NCBI RefSeq assembly: GCF_001423745.1
Contig: NZ_LMPC01000031.1
Location: 474-64,473, forward strand
Source: Arthrobacter sp. Leaf337
GTDB lineage: Bacteria; Actinomycetota; Actinomycetes; Actinomycetales; Micrococcaceae
Direction: 5' to 3'
Length of the DNA: 64,000 bases
A program made the position numbers and the translations under genes. Under the pieces are notes generated by a model. The model searched no databases and had not been told where the DNA came from. It was given only the letters and a program-made list of their open reading frames with translations. Positions 32,061 to 40,749 of this stretch are shown here, one piece after another (positions within the stretch are counted from its first letter, which is position 1; the number at the start of each line of letters is the position of its first letter).

Positions 32061-32942
32061 ATGCTGCAACGGAACTTCGGAAACTCTTCCCTGACCGTGT
32101 CCGCGCTTGGATTCGGCGCCGGGCATATCGGTTATGACGACGTCAGTGAGCGGGAAGCCCACAGTCTCCTTGACCGGGCAGCGGATCTGGGCGTCACGTT
32201 CATCGACACTGCACGGGGCTACGGCCTCTCCGAGGAACGGATCGGCTCCTGGCTGCCCGGCCGGCGCGAGTCTGTGGTGCTGTCCACGAAGGTGGGCTAC
32301 GACGTCGACGGCGCTGAGGACTGGAGCGCTGCAGCGGTGACCGGCGGCGTGGACGAGGCCCTGCGGAAACTGGGAACGGACGTGATCGACGTCGTATTCC
32401 TGCATTCCTGTCCGCTCGCTGTCCTGCAGCAGGGCGATGCCGTGGAGGCGCTGCAGCGCTGCGTGGACGCCGGAAAGGTCCGGGTGCCCGGCTACAGCGG
32501 AGAGAACGACGCCCTCGCCTGGGCCGGAAACGCCGGCCTCTTCGGCGCCCTGCAGTCCTCCGTGAACCTCGCAGACCAGCGCTCGCGGAGTGACGTCCTG
32601 CCTGCCGCCCGCCGGCAGGGACTGGGGGTGGTGGCCAAGCGGCCGCTCGCCAACGCGCCCTGGCGCCATGCCGAGCGCCCCGTGGGCGTGTACGGCGAGA
32701 CGTATTGGGAAAGGCTCCGCCGGATGGACGTCGAGCCGGAAACGGATGACTGGCAGGGCACAGCGCTGCGGTTTTCGGCCTTCAGCCCGGGGGTGAGCAC
32801 GGCGATCGTGGGGACCTCCCAGGTGCGCAACCTTGAGGCCGCGGCCGCCGCCGTCGGACGTGGACCGCTGCCTGACTTTGAGCGCCGGCGTTGGGAAGAC
32901 GCGTTCGCCCCGCATGCGCCGGACTGGGCCGGCGAGGTCTGA
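32061..32942 (+). CDS. Aldo/keto reductase
   Basis: 293 residues; start at ATG 32061 (MLQRNFGNSSLTVSALGFGAG). An earlier in-frame ATG at 32007 would overlap the divergent GH15 gene. AKR features: FIDTARGYGLSEERIG with the catalytic Asp and Tyr, STKVGYD with Lys, and VVFLHSCP with His; the C-terminal VSTAIVGTSQVRNLE binds the cofactor. It is shorter than the other two AKRs in the window and similar to L-fucose/galactose-type dehydrogenase branches, but the substrate is not known. Confidence 0.85.
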   Translation: MLQRNFGNSSLTVSALGFGAGHIGYDDVSEREAHSLLDRAADLGVTFIDTARGYGLSEERIGSWLPGRRESVVLSTKVGYDVDGAEDWSAAAVTGGVDEALRKLGTDVIDVVFLHSCPLAVLQQGDAVEALQRCVDAGKVRVPGYSGENDALAWAGNAGLFGALQSSVNLADQRSRSDVLPAARRQGLGVVAKRPLANAPWRHAERPVGVYGETYWERLRRMDVEPETDDWQGTALRFSAFSPGVSTAIVGTSQVRNLEAAAAAVGRGPLPDFERRRWEDAFAPHAPDWAGEV

Positions 32943-32976
32943 GCCCGGCGCGGGCTGACTGACACCCAACGACACC

Positions 32977-33708
32977 ATGGGGATCCACATCGGCACATCC
33001 GGCTGGAGCTATGACCACTGGGAGAACGTGCTCTACCCGCCGGGCCTTCCGGCCCGCGACCGGCTGGCCCACTATGTGGCCCGGTTCGGCACGGTGGAGC
33101 TGAACGCAAGCTTCTACCGCTGGCCGCGGGAATCATCCTTCGCCAGCTGGCGCCGGCGCCTTCCGGAGGGCTTCATGATGTCCGTCAAGGCCCCGCGCGG
33201 CCTCACCCATGCCAAGAAGCTCTACGGTCCCGACGCCTGGGTGGAGCGGATCATCAAGTGCTGGCATGAGCTCGGTGACAAGCGGGCGGTGCTGCTGGTC
33301 CAGCTCCCGCCGGGCTTTGGCCGCGACGACGCCCGTCTTGACTACTTCCTGGCGGCCCTGCCGTGGTGGGTGCGCGTGGCAGTGGAGTTCCGCCACCCCA
33401 GCTGGGACCATCCCGAGGTGTATGCACTGCTGGAGCGCCACGGGGCCGCCTATTGCATCATGAGCGGCGCCAACCTGCCCTGCATCCTGCGGGCCACGGC
33501 GCCGTTCGTGTACGTCCGCCTGCACGGGCCGGACCACGAGTACCTTTACGGGGGCTCGTATTCGGAGGACGACCTCCGATGGTGGGCTGACCGCATCCGG
33601 GAGTGGAAAGGCCAGGGCAGGGACGTGTTTGTCTATTTCAATAACGACGGCGGCGGCAACGCCGTGCGGAATGCCGACACCTTGCGGTGCCTGCTCGGGG
33701 AAGGCTGA
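32977..33708 (+). CDS. DUF72 domain protein
   Basis: 243 residues. The N-terminal HIGTSGWSYDHWENVLYPP and TVELNASFYRWP are the DUF72 (YecE) signatures, a TIM-barrel fold of unknown biochemical role. AVEFRHPSW near 130 and VYVRLHGPDHEYLYGGSY near 185 are the next conserved parts, and FVYFNNDGGGNAVRNA is the C-terminal one. The gene starts 34 bases after the aldo/keto reductase stop and may be cotranscribed with it and the App1-type gene. Confidence 0.87.
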   Translation: MGIHIGTSGWSYDHWENVLYPPGLPARDRLAHYVARFGTVELNASFYRWPRESSFASWRRRLPEGFMMSVKAPRGLTHAKKLYGPDAWVERIIKCWHELGDKRAVLLVQLPPGFGRDDARLDYFLAALPWWVRVAVEFRHPSWDHPEVYALLERHGAAYCIMSGANLPCILRATAPFVYVRLHGPDHEYLYGGSYSEDDLRWWADRIREWKGQGRDVFVYFNNDGGGNAVRNADTLRCLLGEG

Positions 33709-33797
33709 CTTCTTATTTGCGGTGCAGCTTGTTACGGTGCGGCGCCTTAGTACCAGCACGCCGGTGCCGACGGGCGCCGTTGTGGCAGAGTGGAAGC

Positions 33798-34856
33798 ATG
33801 GAATTGGCGCCGCAGGAATCATCGTTGCCCGGAACCCACGCGCTCCGGGCGGCACACAGGGTCTCGGACACAGTCAACAGCGTCCGAATTAGGCTTGCCC
33901 GGCGCTGGAATTTCGTTCCCCAGACCCTCGCCTACCAGGGGTATGGCTCCACGTCGTGGGTGCGTGTCCTCGGCAGGGTGGTGCTGACCACGAAGCCCAA
34001 GCCGGGAAGCCGCGCCGAACACGCCGCGAAGAACGGCAACCAGAACATCCGCGGCTGGCGGGCGTTTACCAGCGTCCCGCTGCAGTTCACCGAAGTGGAC
34101 ATCGAAATCGAGGGTGTGACCACCCGCGTCAAGGCGGACCGCGGCGGCCTCGTGGACACCGTGGTGGACGTAGCACTCTCCCCCGGCTGGCACACAGCGA
34201 CCCTGCGGGCCGTCGGAACCGAAGCAGTGCAGGCCAACATCATCGTGATAGGTCCTGACACCAAGTTCGGCATCGTGTCAGACATCGACGACACCGTGAT
34301 GGTCACGGCGCTGCCCAGGCCGTTCCTTGCCCTGTGGAACACCTTCGTGCTCAGTGAGCGGGCACGCATGGCCACGCCCGGAATGCCGGTGCTGATGGAC
34401 CGCCTGGTGGTGGAGCACCCCGATGCGCCGGTGATCTACCTATCCACCGGACCGTGGAATGCCGCACCCACGCTGGCACGGTTCCTGACCCGCAACATGT
34501 ATCCTGCCGGTCCCCTCCTGCTGACGGACTGGGGGCTGACCCAGGACCGCTGGTTCCGCAGCGGCCAGGAGCACAAGAACGGCAACCTGGATCGGCTCGC
34601 CAAGGAATTCCCCGATATGCGCTGGCTACTGATTGGCGACAACGGCCAGCACGACGAGCAGATCTACTCCAGGTTTGCCCGGGATCACGGCGAGCGTGTG
34701 GCCGCCATCGCCATCCGCCAGCTCTCGGTGGGCGAGTCCGTCCTGGCCGGCGGTCACTCGGAGAACGGGGACCACACGGGCTCAAAGGTCCCGTGGATCT
34801 ACTCCCCCGACGGCGCAGGCATCACCAAGGGCCTCGCCGACCTCAAGATCGTCTAG
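33798..34856 (+). CDS. App1-type phosphatase domain protein (DUF2183)
   Basis: 352 residues from ATG 33798. Residues 1-150 form an N-terminal beta-rich part with LAYQGYGSTSWVRVLGRVV. The HAD-like App1 domain follows: GIVSDIDDTVMVTALPR has the DxDDT nucleophile, and VIYLSTGPWNAAPTLARFL and WLLIGDNGQHDEQIYSRFA carry motifs II and IV. Yeast App1 is a phosphatidate phosphatase; the bacterial members' substrate is not settled. No membrane segment is evident. It converges on the GH1 gene, with a stem-loop between. Confidence 0.85.
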   Translation: MELAPQESSLPGTHALRAAHRVSDTVNSVRIRLARRWNFVPQTLAYQGYGSTSWVRVLGRVVLTTKPKPGSRAEHAAKNGNQNIRGWRAFTSVPLQFTEVDIEIEGVTTRVKADRGGLVDTVVDVALSPGWHTATLRAVGTEAVQANIIVIGPDTKFGIVSDIDDTVMVTALPRPFLALWNTFVLSERARMATPGMPVLMDRLVVEHPDAPVIYLSTGPWNAAPTLARFLTRNMYPAGPLLLTDWGLTQDRWFRSGQEHKNGNLDRLAKEFPDMRWLLIGDNGQHDEQIYSRFARDHGERVAAIAIRQLSVGESVLAGGHSENGDHTGSKVPWIYSPDGAGITKGLADLKIV

Positions 34857-34864
34857 CTGGCGAA

Positions 34865-34894
34865 CGCGCGGCCTCACTCGCGGCCGGCCGCGCG
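34865..34894. terminator. Stem-loop between convergent App1-type and GH1 genes
   Basis: CGCGCGGCC at 34865-34873 pairs with GGCCGCGCG at 34886-34894. It lies in the 45-base gap of two convergent genes and could terminate both; there is no T-tract. Confidence 0.45.
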
Positions 34895-34901
34895 AGAGGC
34901 G

Positions 34902-36401
34902 TCATGCCACCGGCTCCGGCTCACCGGCCGCACTCGAATTGGCTGCCTTGGCTGCTCCGTCCTTGCGGGCTTCCTGCAGCTCCTGGAGCCAGTAGTAGGA
35001 GGCTTTGGGCGTCCTGTTCAGCGTCTCGAAGTCGACATGCAGAAGGCCGAACGGCTGCTTATAGCCCGCGGACCACTCGAAGTTGTCGAGCAGGGACCAG
35101 ACGTAATAGCCGCGCAAATCAATGGATTCCGCAGGGCCTCCGGGGCTTGTGGCCTCCACCGCGCTGGAAATGTGCTCGGCGAGATAGCGCAGGCGGCGCT
35201 CGTCCGGAATGATGATCCGGTCCCCGGCCTTGTCCCGCACCACCAGGTCCTCAAAGCTCGCTCCGCCTTCCGTGATGAAGACCGGCGGCAGGTCGGGATA
35301 GCGTTCGGCCATTTCGGTAAGCGCCACTGGCATGTAGTCGGGCCTGATGGGCCACCCGTATGCCGTGGTCTCGGCGTCGGGAAACTCGGTGATGTGGAAG
35401 GGCGCGCCGGGAGCGCTGCCGCTGAGGTCATCCCCCATGGCCTCCGCCATACCGGGAGGAACTGCGCCGTCGCCGGGGCCGGCCGCAACGCGCGTTGGCA
35501 TGTAGTAGTTGAGCCCGTAAAAGTCCAGCGGCTGCGAGATAAGGTCCATGTCCTCGTCGGAGGGGCTGAACGAGCTGAAGAACGTGGCGGCCCGGATGAC
35601 GTCCGGGTATTTTCCGAGGAGCACAGGATCCGCGAACAGCCTGTTTTGGAAGACGTCCATGAGCGCAGTGCTCAGCTTGTCCAGCGGGTTGATCGAGGCC
35701 GGAACCATGGGCGAGTAGACGTTGGTGATGCCGATTTCACCGGGGACATTGGCCGCACGCAGTGCCTGCATGGCCAAGCCATGGCCGAGGAGCTGGTGGT
35801 GCACAGTGGGCAGCGCTTTGAGCAACTGCGATTCGCCGGGAGCGTGCAGGCCCAGCGCGTAGCCGTTGGTCGTCACGGTGGCAGGCTCATTGACAGTGAC
35901 CCACCGGGCGACGCGGTCGCCGAATGCTGCTGCGGCGATGGAAGCAAACTCGCCGAGCCGGTATGCCGTATCCCGGTTCAGCCAGCCACCGGCTTCGTCG
36001 AGCGGCAGCGGCGTGTCCCAGTGGTACAGGGTGACCATGGGTGAGATGCCGCTGGCCAGCAATTGGTCCAGCAGGCGGTCGTAGAAATCCAGGCCCTTCG
36101 GGTTGACCGGACCGCTGCCGCCGGGCTGGATACGGGACCATGAAAGCGAGAACCGGTAGGAGTCGATCCCCAGGTCCTTCATCAGCGCGACGTCTTCGGG
36201 CATCCGGTGGTAGTGGTCACAGGCCGTGACCGGGCTGTGGTCGTCCACGATCGCCCCGGGTTTCCGGGCAAACACATCCCACCCGGATGGTCCGCGGCCG
36301 TCCTCGTCCAAGGCACCCTCGATCTGGAAGGCGGCCGTTGCGACGCCCAGTGTGAAGGACGGCGGGATCGTGGCAGCCACATCTTTGGCGGAAAATTTCA
36401 T
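34902..36401 (-). CDS. GH1 beta-glucosidase
   Basis: 499 residues, a single TIM barrel. FTLGVATAAFQIEGALDEDG is the GH1 N-terminal signature, WVTVNEP carries the acid/base Glu (E172), and FITEGG carries the nucleophile (E378; the usual ITENG has Asn where this has Gly). YYVWSLLDNFEWSAGYKQPFG is the aglycone-side signature, seen here as WSLLDNFEWSAGY. It has no signal peptide, so it splits imported beta-glucosides or cellobiose. The last 30 residues are Ala/Glu rich and probably disordered. No sugar transporter is adjacent. Confidence 0.92.
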   Translation of the reverse strand: MKFSAKDVAATIPPSFTLGVATAAFQIEGALDEDGRGPSGWDVFARKPGAIVDDHSPVTACDHYHRMPEDVALMKDLGIDSYRFSLSWSRIQPGGSGPVNPKGLDFYDRLLDQLLASGISPMVTLYHWDTPLPLDEAGGWLNRDTAYRLGEFASIAAAAFGDRVARWVTVNEPATVTTNGYALGLHAPGESQLLKALPTVHHQLLGHGLAMQALRAANVPGEIGITNVYSPMVPASINPLDKLSTALMDVFQNRLFADPVLLGKYPDVIRAATFFSSFSPSDEDMDLISQPLDFYGLNYYMPTRVAAGPGDGAVPPGMAEAMGDDLSGSAPGAPFHITEFPDAETTAYGWPIRPDYMPVALTEMAERYPDLPPVFITEGGASFEDLVVRDKAGDRIIIPDERRLRYLAEHISSAVEATSPGGPAESIDLRGYYVWSLLDNFEWSAGYKQPFGLLHVDFETLNRTPKASYYWLQELQEARKDGAAKAANSSAAGEPEPVA

Positions 36402-36441
36402 CTGCTTGATCCCTTATGTAGTTGCCGGTGGTGGACTGATT

Positions 36442-36831
36442 TTAGTGCACCTCGGCGTCGGAGCCGAAGAGGAATTCCTTGGCGTGTGCCAAAGCTTTCT
36501 TGAAGGCATCGTTGCGGAGCGTGATCAGGTGTTCCGAGTCGTCCGCAGCGGGTTCAAGGTAGCCCGTGAAACCTGGTCGAAGCACCCAGATGTCACCGCC
36601 CGGTGGAAGATAAAAGACCCCAAAGGACCGGTGCTGGCTGTCATCCGGGGTCCAGATGGGGACCACGGCCAGTGCCGCACCCGTCTCAGGATGGATCCAC
36701 TGGGCCCGTGGGAGCGGCTCCTCGTGGGCCTCGGGGTCCAGGAACGGGGCTGTGCCCACGCCCCACCTTTGCTCGAAGCGTTCGTGGAACGCCGGAATCA
36801 GATGGGAATCAAAACGGCGCCAGGCGCTCAT
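36442..36831 (-). CDS. Conserved-looking protein of unknown function (129 aa)
   Basis: No family recognised. The product is Trp/His/Pro rich, with QRWGVGTAPFLDPEAHEEPLPRAQWIHP, visible as WGVGTAPFLDPEAHEEPLP and PIWTPDDSQHRSFGVFYLPP, and no membrane segment. It starts 18 bases after the J-domain gene stop on the same strand, so it probably belongs to the Hsp20/J-domain transcript. The next gene downstream, GH1, is 40 bases away on the same strand. Confidence 0.55.
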   Translation of the reverse strand: MSAWRRFDSHLIPAFHERFEQRWGVGTAPFLDPEAHEEPLPRAQWIHPETGAALAVVPIWTPDDSQHRSFGVFYLPPGGDIWVLRPGFTGYLEPAADDSEHLITLRNDAFKKALAHAKEFLFGSDAEVH

Positions 36832-36849
36832 GGACTGCTCCTCTTCTAC

Positions 36850-37248
36850 TTATCCGGTGCCCGGCCAGGGGCCGCGCTCCCAAAGCACTGGTGTGACCCG
36901 CAGCAGCGGGGGCTGCGGAGTGTGTACCCGGCGGACCGGCACCTCGCGAGGCCTGCCGCGGTTGAAATCGCGGTTGATGTGCGGAACGGACAGTGCGCGG
37001 TCATATTCAGCACGCGTTTTCGCATCACTGAGCACCGCGAAGGCTTCCATGATGCCCAGCAGCCCGCTGTTGGCTAGGCCGTCCGGGGCGCTGGCACCTT
37101 CACTGGACCAATCCGGGTTGCCGGACCGGTCCTGGAGGTCGGGATGATGGAGCCGCATCAGGGCCCGATACGCACGCGAAATCTCCTGACGCGTGGCCGT
37201 CCTGGCCACGTTCAGTACGCCGTAGTAGTCAGGCAACTGGTTGGTCAT
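36850..37248 (-). CDS. Short J-domain protein (DnaJ-like co-chaperone)
   Basis: 132 residues. The J domain (1-85) starts LPDYYGVLNVARTATRQEISRAYRAL and holds the HPD motif in LHHPDLQDR, which stimulates Hsp70 ATPase. Helix III (IMEAFAVLSDAKTRAEYDRAL) is normal, but the HPD loop is followed by a 22-residue Gly/Ser/Pro insert. There is no G/F or zinc-finger region; a basic, Arg/Pro-rich tail ends the protein. It lies downstream of hsp20, separated by a GC-rich tandem repeat. Confidence 0.82.
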   Translation of the reverse strand: MTNQLPDYYGVLNVARTATRQEISRAYRALMRLHHPDLQDRSGNPDWSSEGASAPDGLANSGLLGIMEAFAVLSDAKTRAEYDRALSVPHINRDFNRGRPREVPVRRVHTPQPPLLRVTPVLWERGPWPGTG

Positions 37249-37273
37249 CGCGTTTTCACACTGCCTGCTCGTC

Positions 37274-37414
37274 GCGGGGCGGCGGTTGCGGCTGCGGCTG
37301 CGTGCCGGGGCGGCGGCTGCGGCTGCGGCTGCGGCTGCGTGCCGGGGCGGCGGCTGCGGCTGCGGCTGCGGCTGCGTGCCGGGGCGGCTGCCGGTACCGA
37401 CCGGCTGCCGCCCC
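37274..37414. repeat. GC-rich 37-bp tandem repeat with nested hexamer, and adjoining stem-loop
   Basis: A unit starting CCGGGGCGGCGGCTGCGG begins at 37305, 37342 and 37379 (period 37), with a first shorter copy at 37274 (31 bases, one hexamer fewer). CGGCTG hexamers fill each unit. At 37381-37414 GGGGCGGC pairs with GCCGCCCC around an inner CCGGT/ACCGG stem. It lies between hsp20 and the J-domain gene and may terminate or slow transcription. No product is likely from any frame. Confidence 0.75.
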
Positions 37415-37432
37415 GGGGCGCTTCATTGACGA

Positions 37433-37861
37433 CTAGGTGCTGATCTCGTGCATCGTGTCGTGCTTGGTTTCGATCGCGATCTTGCGCGGCTTCGCCTGCT
37501 CGGCAACAGGGATGCGGAGGGTCAGCACACCGGCGTCGTAGCTGGCCTTGACGTTCTCCGTGTCCAGGGTGTCACCGAGGATCAGCTGGCGGCTGAAGAC
37601 GCCGCGGGGTCGCTCCGAAACGACCAATTCCACGTTGGGCTGGGTTTGATCGCGCCGTTCAGCCCGAACAGTCAGTACGTTCCGCTCAACATTCAGGTCC
37701 ACAGAGTCGACGTCGACTCCTGGCAGATCGAACGCGACGACGAACTCCCCGTCCTCCTGCCAGGCATCCATCGGCATGGCCGCGGGCCGCGCCGCGGTTC
37801 CAAACACCTGCTGGGTGAGCCTGTCCAGTTCACGGAACGGGTCCGTACGCATCAACATCAT
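37433..37861 (-). CDS. Hsp20/alpha-crystallin family small heat shock protein
   Basis: 142 residues; AAGGAG is nine bases before the first ATG. The alpha-crystallin domain runs from about residue 35 to 128: DAWQEDGEFVVAFDLPGVDVDSVDL, seen in parts as FVVAFDLPGVDVDSVDLNVE, then ERNVLTVRAER and AGVLTLRIPVAE with the C-terminal anchor. It holds denatured proteins for Hsp70. A MerR-type regulator is divergent from it and a J-domain gene follows, so this is a heat-shock group. Confidence 0.93.
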   Translation of the reverse strand: MMLMRTDPFRELDRLTQQVFGTAARPAAMPMDAWQEDGEFVVAFDLPGVDVDSVDLNVERNVLTVRAERRDQTQPNVELVVSERPRGVFSRQLILGDTLDTENVKASYDAGVLTLRIPVAEQAKPRKIAIETKHDTMHEIST

Positions 37862-37914
37862 TTCCCACTCCTTCAGCTTGTGGTTGTCCCAGTTCTTTCT
37901 CGGTACCCGCCAAT

Positions 37915-37936
37915 ATCTATCGTGGCTGGTATAGAT
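37915..37936. promoter_or_regulatory. Operator candidate in the hsp20/MerR divergent region
   Basis: ATCTAT (37915-37920) and ATAGAT (37931-37936) are inverted arms with a 10-base spacer, in the only AT-rich patch between hsp20 and the MerR-type gene. A further TATAG follows at 37940. It does not match the CTTGAGT-N7-ACTCAAG site of HspR. Confidence 0.5.
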
Positions 37937-37999
37937 TTTTTATAGCACCGGTGAGAAACTGTGGCAAGGGCATTTGGCACGAAAATCTTTGGGAGGATC

Positions 38000-38296
38000 A
38001 TGGCAGAGCGCAGTGCGGAGACAGGCCTGTACGCGATCTCCGTGGTGGCCCACCTGGTGGGAACCGGCCAGCAGAACATCAGGCTTTACGAGCGGAAAGG
38101 CTTGCTCACCCCGGACCGCACCTCCGGCGGGACGCGGCAGTACAGCGATGCCGACCTCGCCGTACTCAAACGCATCGGCGAACTGCTGGATGAGGGGCTC
38201 AACCTGGCCGGCGTGGCCAAGGTGCTGCAACTCGAGGCGGACAACGCCAGGCTCAGGGTTGAACTGAAAAGGGCCCGCGCACGCTTGCGCGACTGA
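38000..38296 (+). CDS. MerR-family (HspR-like) heat-shock regulator
   Basis: 98 residues from ATG 38000, with GGGAGG three bases before it. YAISVVAHLVGTGQQNIRLYERKGLLTPDR is the winged helix, seen here as TGQQNIRLYERKGLLTP, and TSGGTRQYSDADLAVLKRI is the wing, as in HspR and SkgA-type MerR proteins. The C-terminus is a short coiled-coil helix (LQLEADNARLRVELKRARARLRD), so no effector domain is present. Divergence from hsp20 argues that it represses hsp20. Confidence 0.85.
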   Translation: MAERSAETGLYAISVVAHLVGTGQQNIRLYERKGLLTPDRTSGGTRQYSDADLAVLKRIGELLDEGLNLAGVAKVLQLEADNARLRVELKRARARLRD

Positions 38297-38339
38297 CCAA
38301 TAGTGCCGGCCCCGGGGCTGACCCGAAGGGCAGAGAGGA

Positions 38340-38645
38340 TCAGGGCCGGCCACCGGCAATCAGATAGGACTCCTCGAGGAGCTCCGCCAGTTCCTGCCCG
38401 TCGATCAGGGACAGCCGGACCAGGACCAGCTGCGGTGACCGCTCATGGTGCGGAGTCCAGAAGTACGTTTCCGGGCTTGTTCCGGCGAGCGCTTCCCGTT
38501 CACGGGTCTTGACGGTGAGGACGCCGTCCTCCCAGATCCTGGCCATCAGGGTCCGCGCGAACCACGCGGGCTGGTTCCAACTGGGCCGTTCCGTGACGCC
38601 CGGCAGTGACAGGCAGATGCGGCGGACGTCCTCTTCGTCTGCCAC
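38340..38645 (-). CDS. MmcQ/YjbR family protein
   Basis: 101 residues. The stretch LPGVTERPSWNQPAWFA, then FWTPHHERSPQLVLVRL, is typical of the MmcQ/YjbR (CyaY-like fold) family, thought to bind DNA. It overlaps nothing; the PAP2 gene stop is six bases upstream on the same strand, so the two are probably cotranscribed. GCCGGCCC/GGGCCGGC at 38305-38350 near its stop could be a terminator stem. Confidence 0.8.
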   Translation of the reverse strand: MADEEDVRRICLSLPGVTERPSWNQPAWFARTLMARIWEDGVLTVKTREREALAGTSPETYFWTPHHERSPQLVLVRLSLIDGQELAELLEESYLIAGGRP

Positions 38646-38651
38646 CCGCGG

Positions 38652-39434
38652 CTAGCTTTCGACCGTATCGGCCTTGGACAGTTCACCGGTGATATGTTCT
38701 CCCGGGATACGGGCCGTTCGCCAGGTGTCCAAGGCAATGACGGCGCCCAGGACCACGAAGGAGATGAACAGGGAGGCGAGTGCATCGCTGACCCAGTGGT
38801 AGCCGAGGTAGAGCCGGCTGATTGAGGCAAGGAAAATCCCGAAGAGGGCCGCGGCGAAGCCGGCTACTGCCGGCCACGTGCTTTGGCGGCGCGAGAAGAT
38901 CAGGAACGTGGTGACCAGCAGGAAATCGCAGGCACCGAGCACATGCCCCGAGGGGAAGGAGAACGTGACGTCGGGGCCGAAGAGCATGAGGTCCAGGGGC
39001 GGACGCTGGCGGCCGACCGACCGGCCGATGATTTGTGCGAGCGCAACGCCGGTGAGCATGGCGCCTGCCAGAAGCAGTGGCCGCCAGGCGTGCTTGGCGG
39101 CGATGCCCCACACCACGGTGACAACCAGCACGATGATCGGCAGGGCAACAGGCCCGAAGACAATCGCGAGGAAGATCATCAGGGCCGTGATCGGCTCCGA
39201 GCGCTGGGTGACAAGCCAGGACCGCGCGGGTTCATCCAGTCCGGTCAGCCCGTCCCGTCCCAGGACGTCCGTCAAGGTCCACAGGAAGAGTCCGGTGCCC
39301 AGGATCATCAGGATCACGGCGATGCGGTAGAGGTTCTTCCGGGATGCAGCGCTCATATACCGTTCTTCGACGACGAATTTGTCATGGAAGACCCGCCACC
39401 AGTGAGGCGATTTCCGGGATCGATCTTCAGCCAT
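38652..39434 (-). CDS. PAP2 family membrane phosphatase
   Basis: 260 residues from ATG 39434. There are six likely membrane segments and the three PAP2 motifs: GRSVGRQRPP (KxxxxxxRP type), SFPSGHVLG with the catalytic His, and SRLYLGYHWVSD with the nucleophile His and Asp. Members dephosphorylate lipid phosphates such as undecaprenyl diphosphate or phosphatidate at the membrane. The N-terminal 30 residues are basic and cytosolic. The first 34 residues of a longer frame to 39536 are not family-like. Confidence 0.88.
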   Translation of the reverse strand: MAEDRSRKSPHWWRVFHDKFVVEERYMSAASRKNLYRIAVILMILGTGLFLWTLTDVLGRDGLTGLDEPARSWLVTQRSEPITALMIFLAIVFGPVALPIIVLVVTVVWGIAAKHAWRPLLLAGAMLTGVALAQIIGRSVGRQRPPLDLMLFGPDVTFSFPSGHVLGACDFLLVTTFLIFSRRQSTWPAVAGFAAALFGIFLASISRLYLGYHWVSDALASLFISFVVLGAVIALDTWRTARIPGEHITGELSKADTVES

Positions 39435-39580
39435 GTGCCGCTTCCACCTATGCAGTCTTATAGATTTGTGTCCGCTGACATTATCCCGGTTCCGCGATTT
39501 TGGCTCGCGGTACCGGGAATCCGGTTCCGCCCGCATCCTCGGCGCACCCGTCTCGACGGCCGCACCGGTAGCCTGACTGC

Positions 39581-40693
39581 ATGGGTGCCATGAACGAACT
39601 TATTGACCAGACCGCGGTCGGCAGGCTGGTGCGCGTGCTAGCGCATGCCGCCCCCGCCGTGCCCTGGTCCCATGCCGAAGCTGCCGGTGCCTCGCTGGCG
39701 GACCTTGGCCTGCGCGAACGGACCGACCACGTGAGCCGGGGACTGCTCGCGGATCTGGCCGCTGCCGGAAATCCCGGGGACTATTCGACGGCGGCGCACA
39801 TCTTCCGCCGCTCCCTCACCGACCCCGACTTCACCGGCTGGACCATATGGCCGGTCACGGAAACAGCAGTGGCACTCGCCCTCGATTCGACCGGATCCGC
39901 CGATTTTGAAGACTGCCTCCAGCTTCTCGCCGAGCTGACTCCGCGGCTGACCGGGGAATTCGCCATCCGGCGGCTGCTGGCCGCCGACCTGGACCGTGCA
40001 CTCGCCGTCGTGATGACCTGGACCGCCCACCCCGACGCGCATGTGCGCCGCCTCGCCAGCGAAGGGACCCGCCCGTACCTCCCCTGGGCAGTCCGGGTTC
40101 CGGGCCTGATCCAGCGCCCTGAGGCCACGATCCCCATCCTCGACGCCCTCTACCGGGATCCGCACGAATACGTTCGCCGTTCGGTGGCAAACCACCTCAA
40201 TGACCTGGCACGCCACTCTCCTGAGGCAGTCGTGGCTGTGGCTGCGGCGTGGACAGCAGCACCGGATGCCAATACGCCGTGGGTGGTCCGCCACGGACTG
40301 CGCACCCTGATCAAGAAGGCCCACCCTGGCGCCCTGGCCCTCCAGGGGTTCGCTCCGGCGTCGCTCTCAGTGTCCCCGCCCAGGCTGGACCGGGATACCG
40401 TGGCGCTGCCGGCGGACCTCGCCTTCGAATTCGAGATCTCCAACACGGGGGCTGCCCCGGCCAAGCTCGCGGTGGACTACATCGTGCACTATATGAAGGC
40501 GAACGGCTCCCAGGCAGAAAAGGTCTTCAAACTGACGGCCCTGACCCTGAACCCCGGCGAAACCCGGACCATGTCCAAGCGGCACGCCTTCCGCCAGATG
40601 ACCACCCGCGTGCACCACCCTGGCAGCCACGCCCTGGAGCTCCAGATCAACGGCATCCGGTACGCCCAAACGCAGTTCCTCGTCGAAGTCTGA
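39581..40693 (+). CDS. DNA-alkylation-repair-like HEAT-repeat protein
   Basis: 370 residues. Residues 100-250 are HEAT-like helical repeats as in AlkC/AlkD-type glycosylases: VMTWTAHPDAHVRRLASEGTRPYLPWAVRVP, seen as PDAHVRRLASEGTRPYLPWA, and HEYVRRSVANHLNDLA. The last 100 residues are a beta domain (FEFEISNTGAAPAKLAVDY). AlkD-type proteins excise alkylated bases without base flipping; the key catalytic Asp/Trp/Arg set cannot be assigned by eye. ATG 39590 is an alternative start. Confidence 0.75.
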   Translation: MGAMNELIDQTAVGRLVRVLAHAAPAVPWSHAEAAGASLADLGLRERTDHVSRGLLADLAAAGNPGDYSTAAHIFRRSLTDPDFTGWTIWPVTETAVALALDSTGSADFEDCLQLLAELTPRLTGEFAIRRLLAADLDRALAVVMTWTAHPDAHVRRLASEGTRPYLPWAVRVPGLIQRPEATIPILDALYRDPHEYVRRSVANHLNDLARHSPEAVVAVAAAWTAAPDANTPWVVRHGLRTLIKKAHPGALALQGFAPASLSVSPPRLDRDTVALPADLAFEFEISNTGAAPAKLAVDYIVHYMKANGSQAEKVFKLTALTLNPGETRTMSKRHAFRQMTTRVHHPGSHALELQINGIRYAQTQFLVEV

Positions 40694-40749
40694 CCGACAG
40701 CGGGACAGTAGCAGGAACTCAACCGCGGGAATGCGCCAGACGTGATAAA

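Noticed and set aside
37274..37397. CRISPR-like periodic repeat
   Set aside because: The units are contiguous, GC-rich and without spacers; this is a simple tandem repeat.
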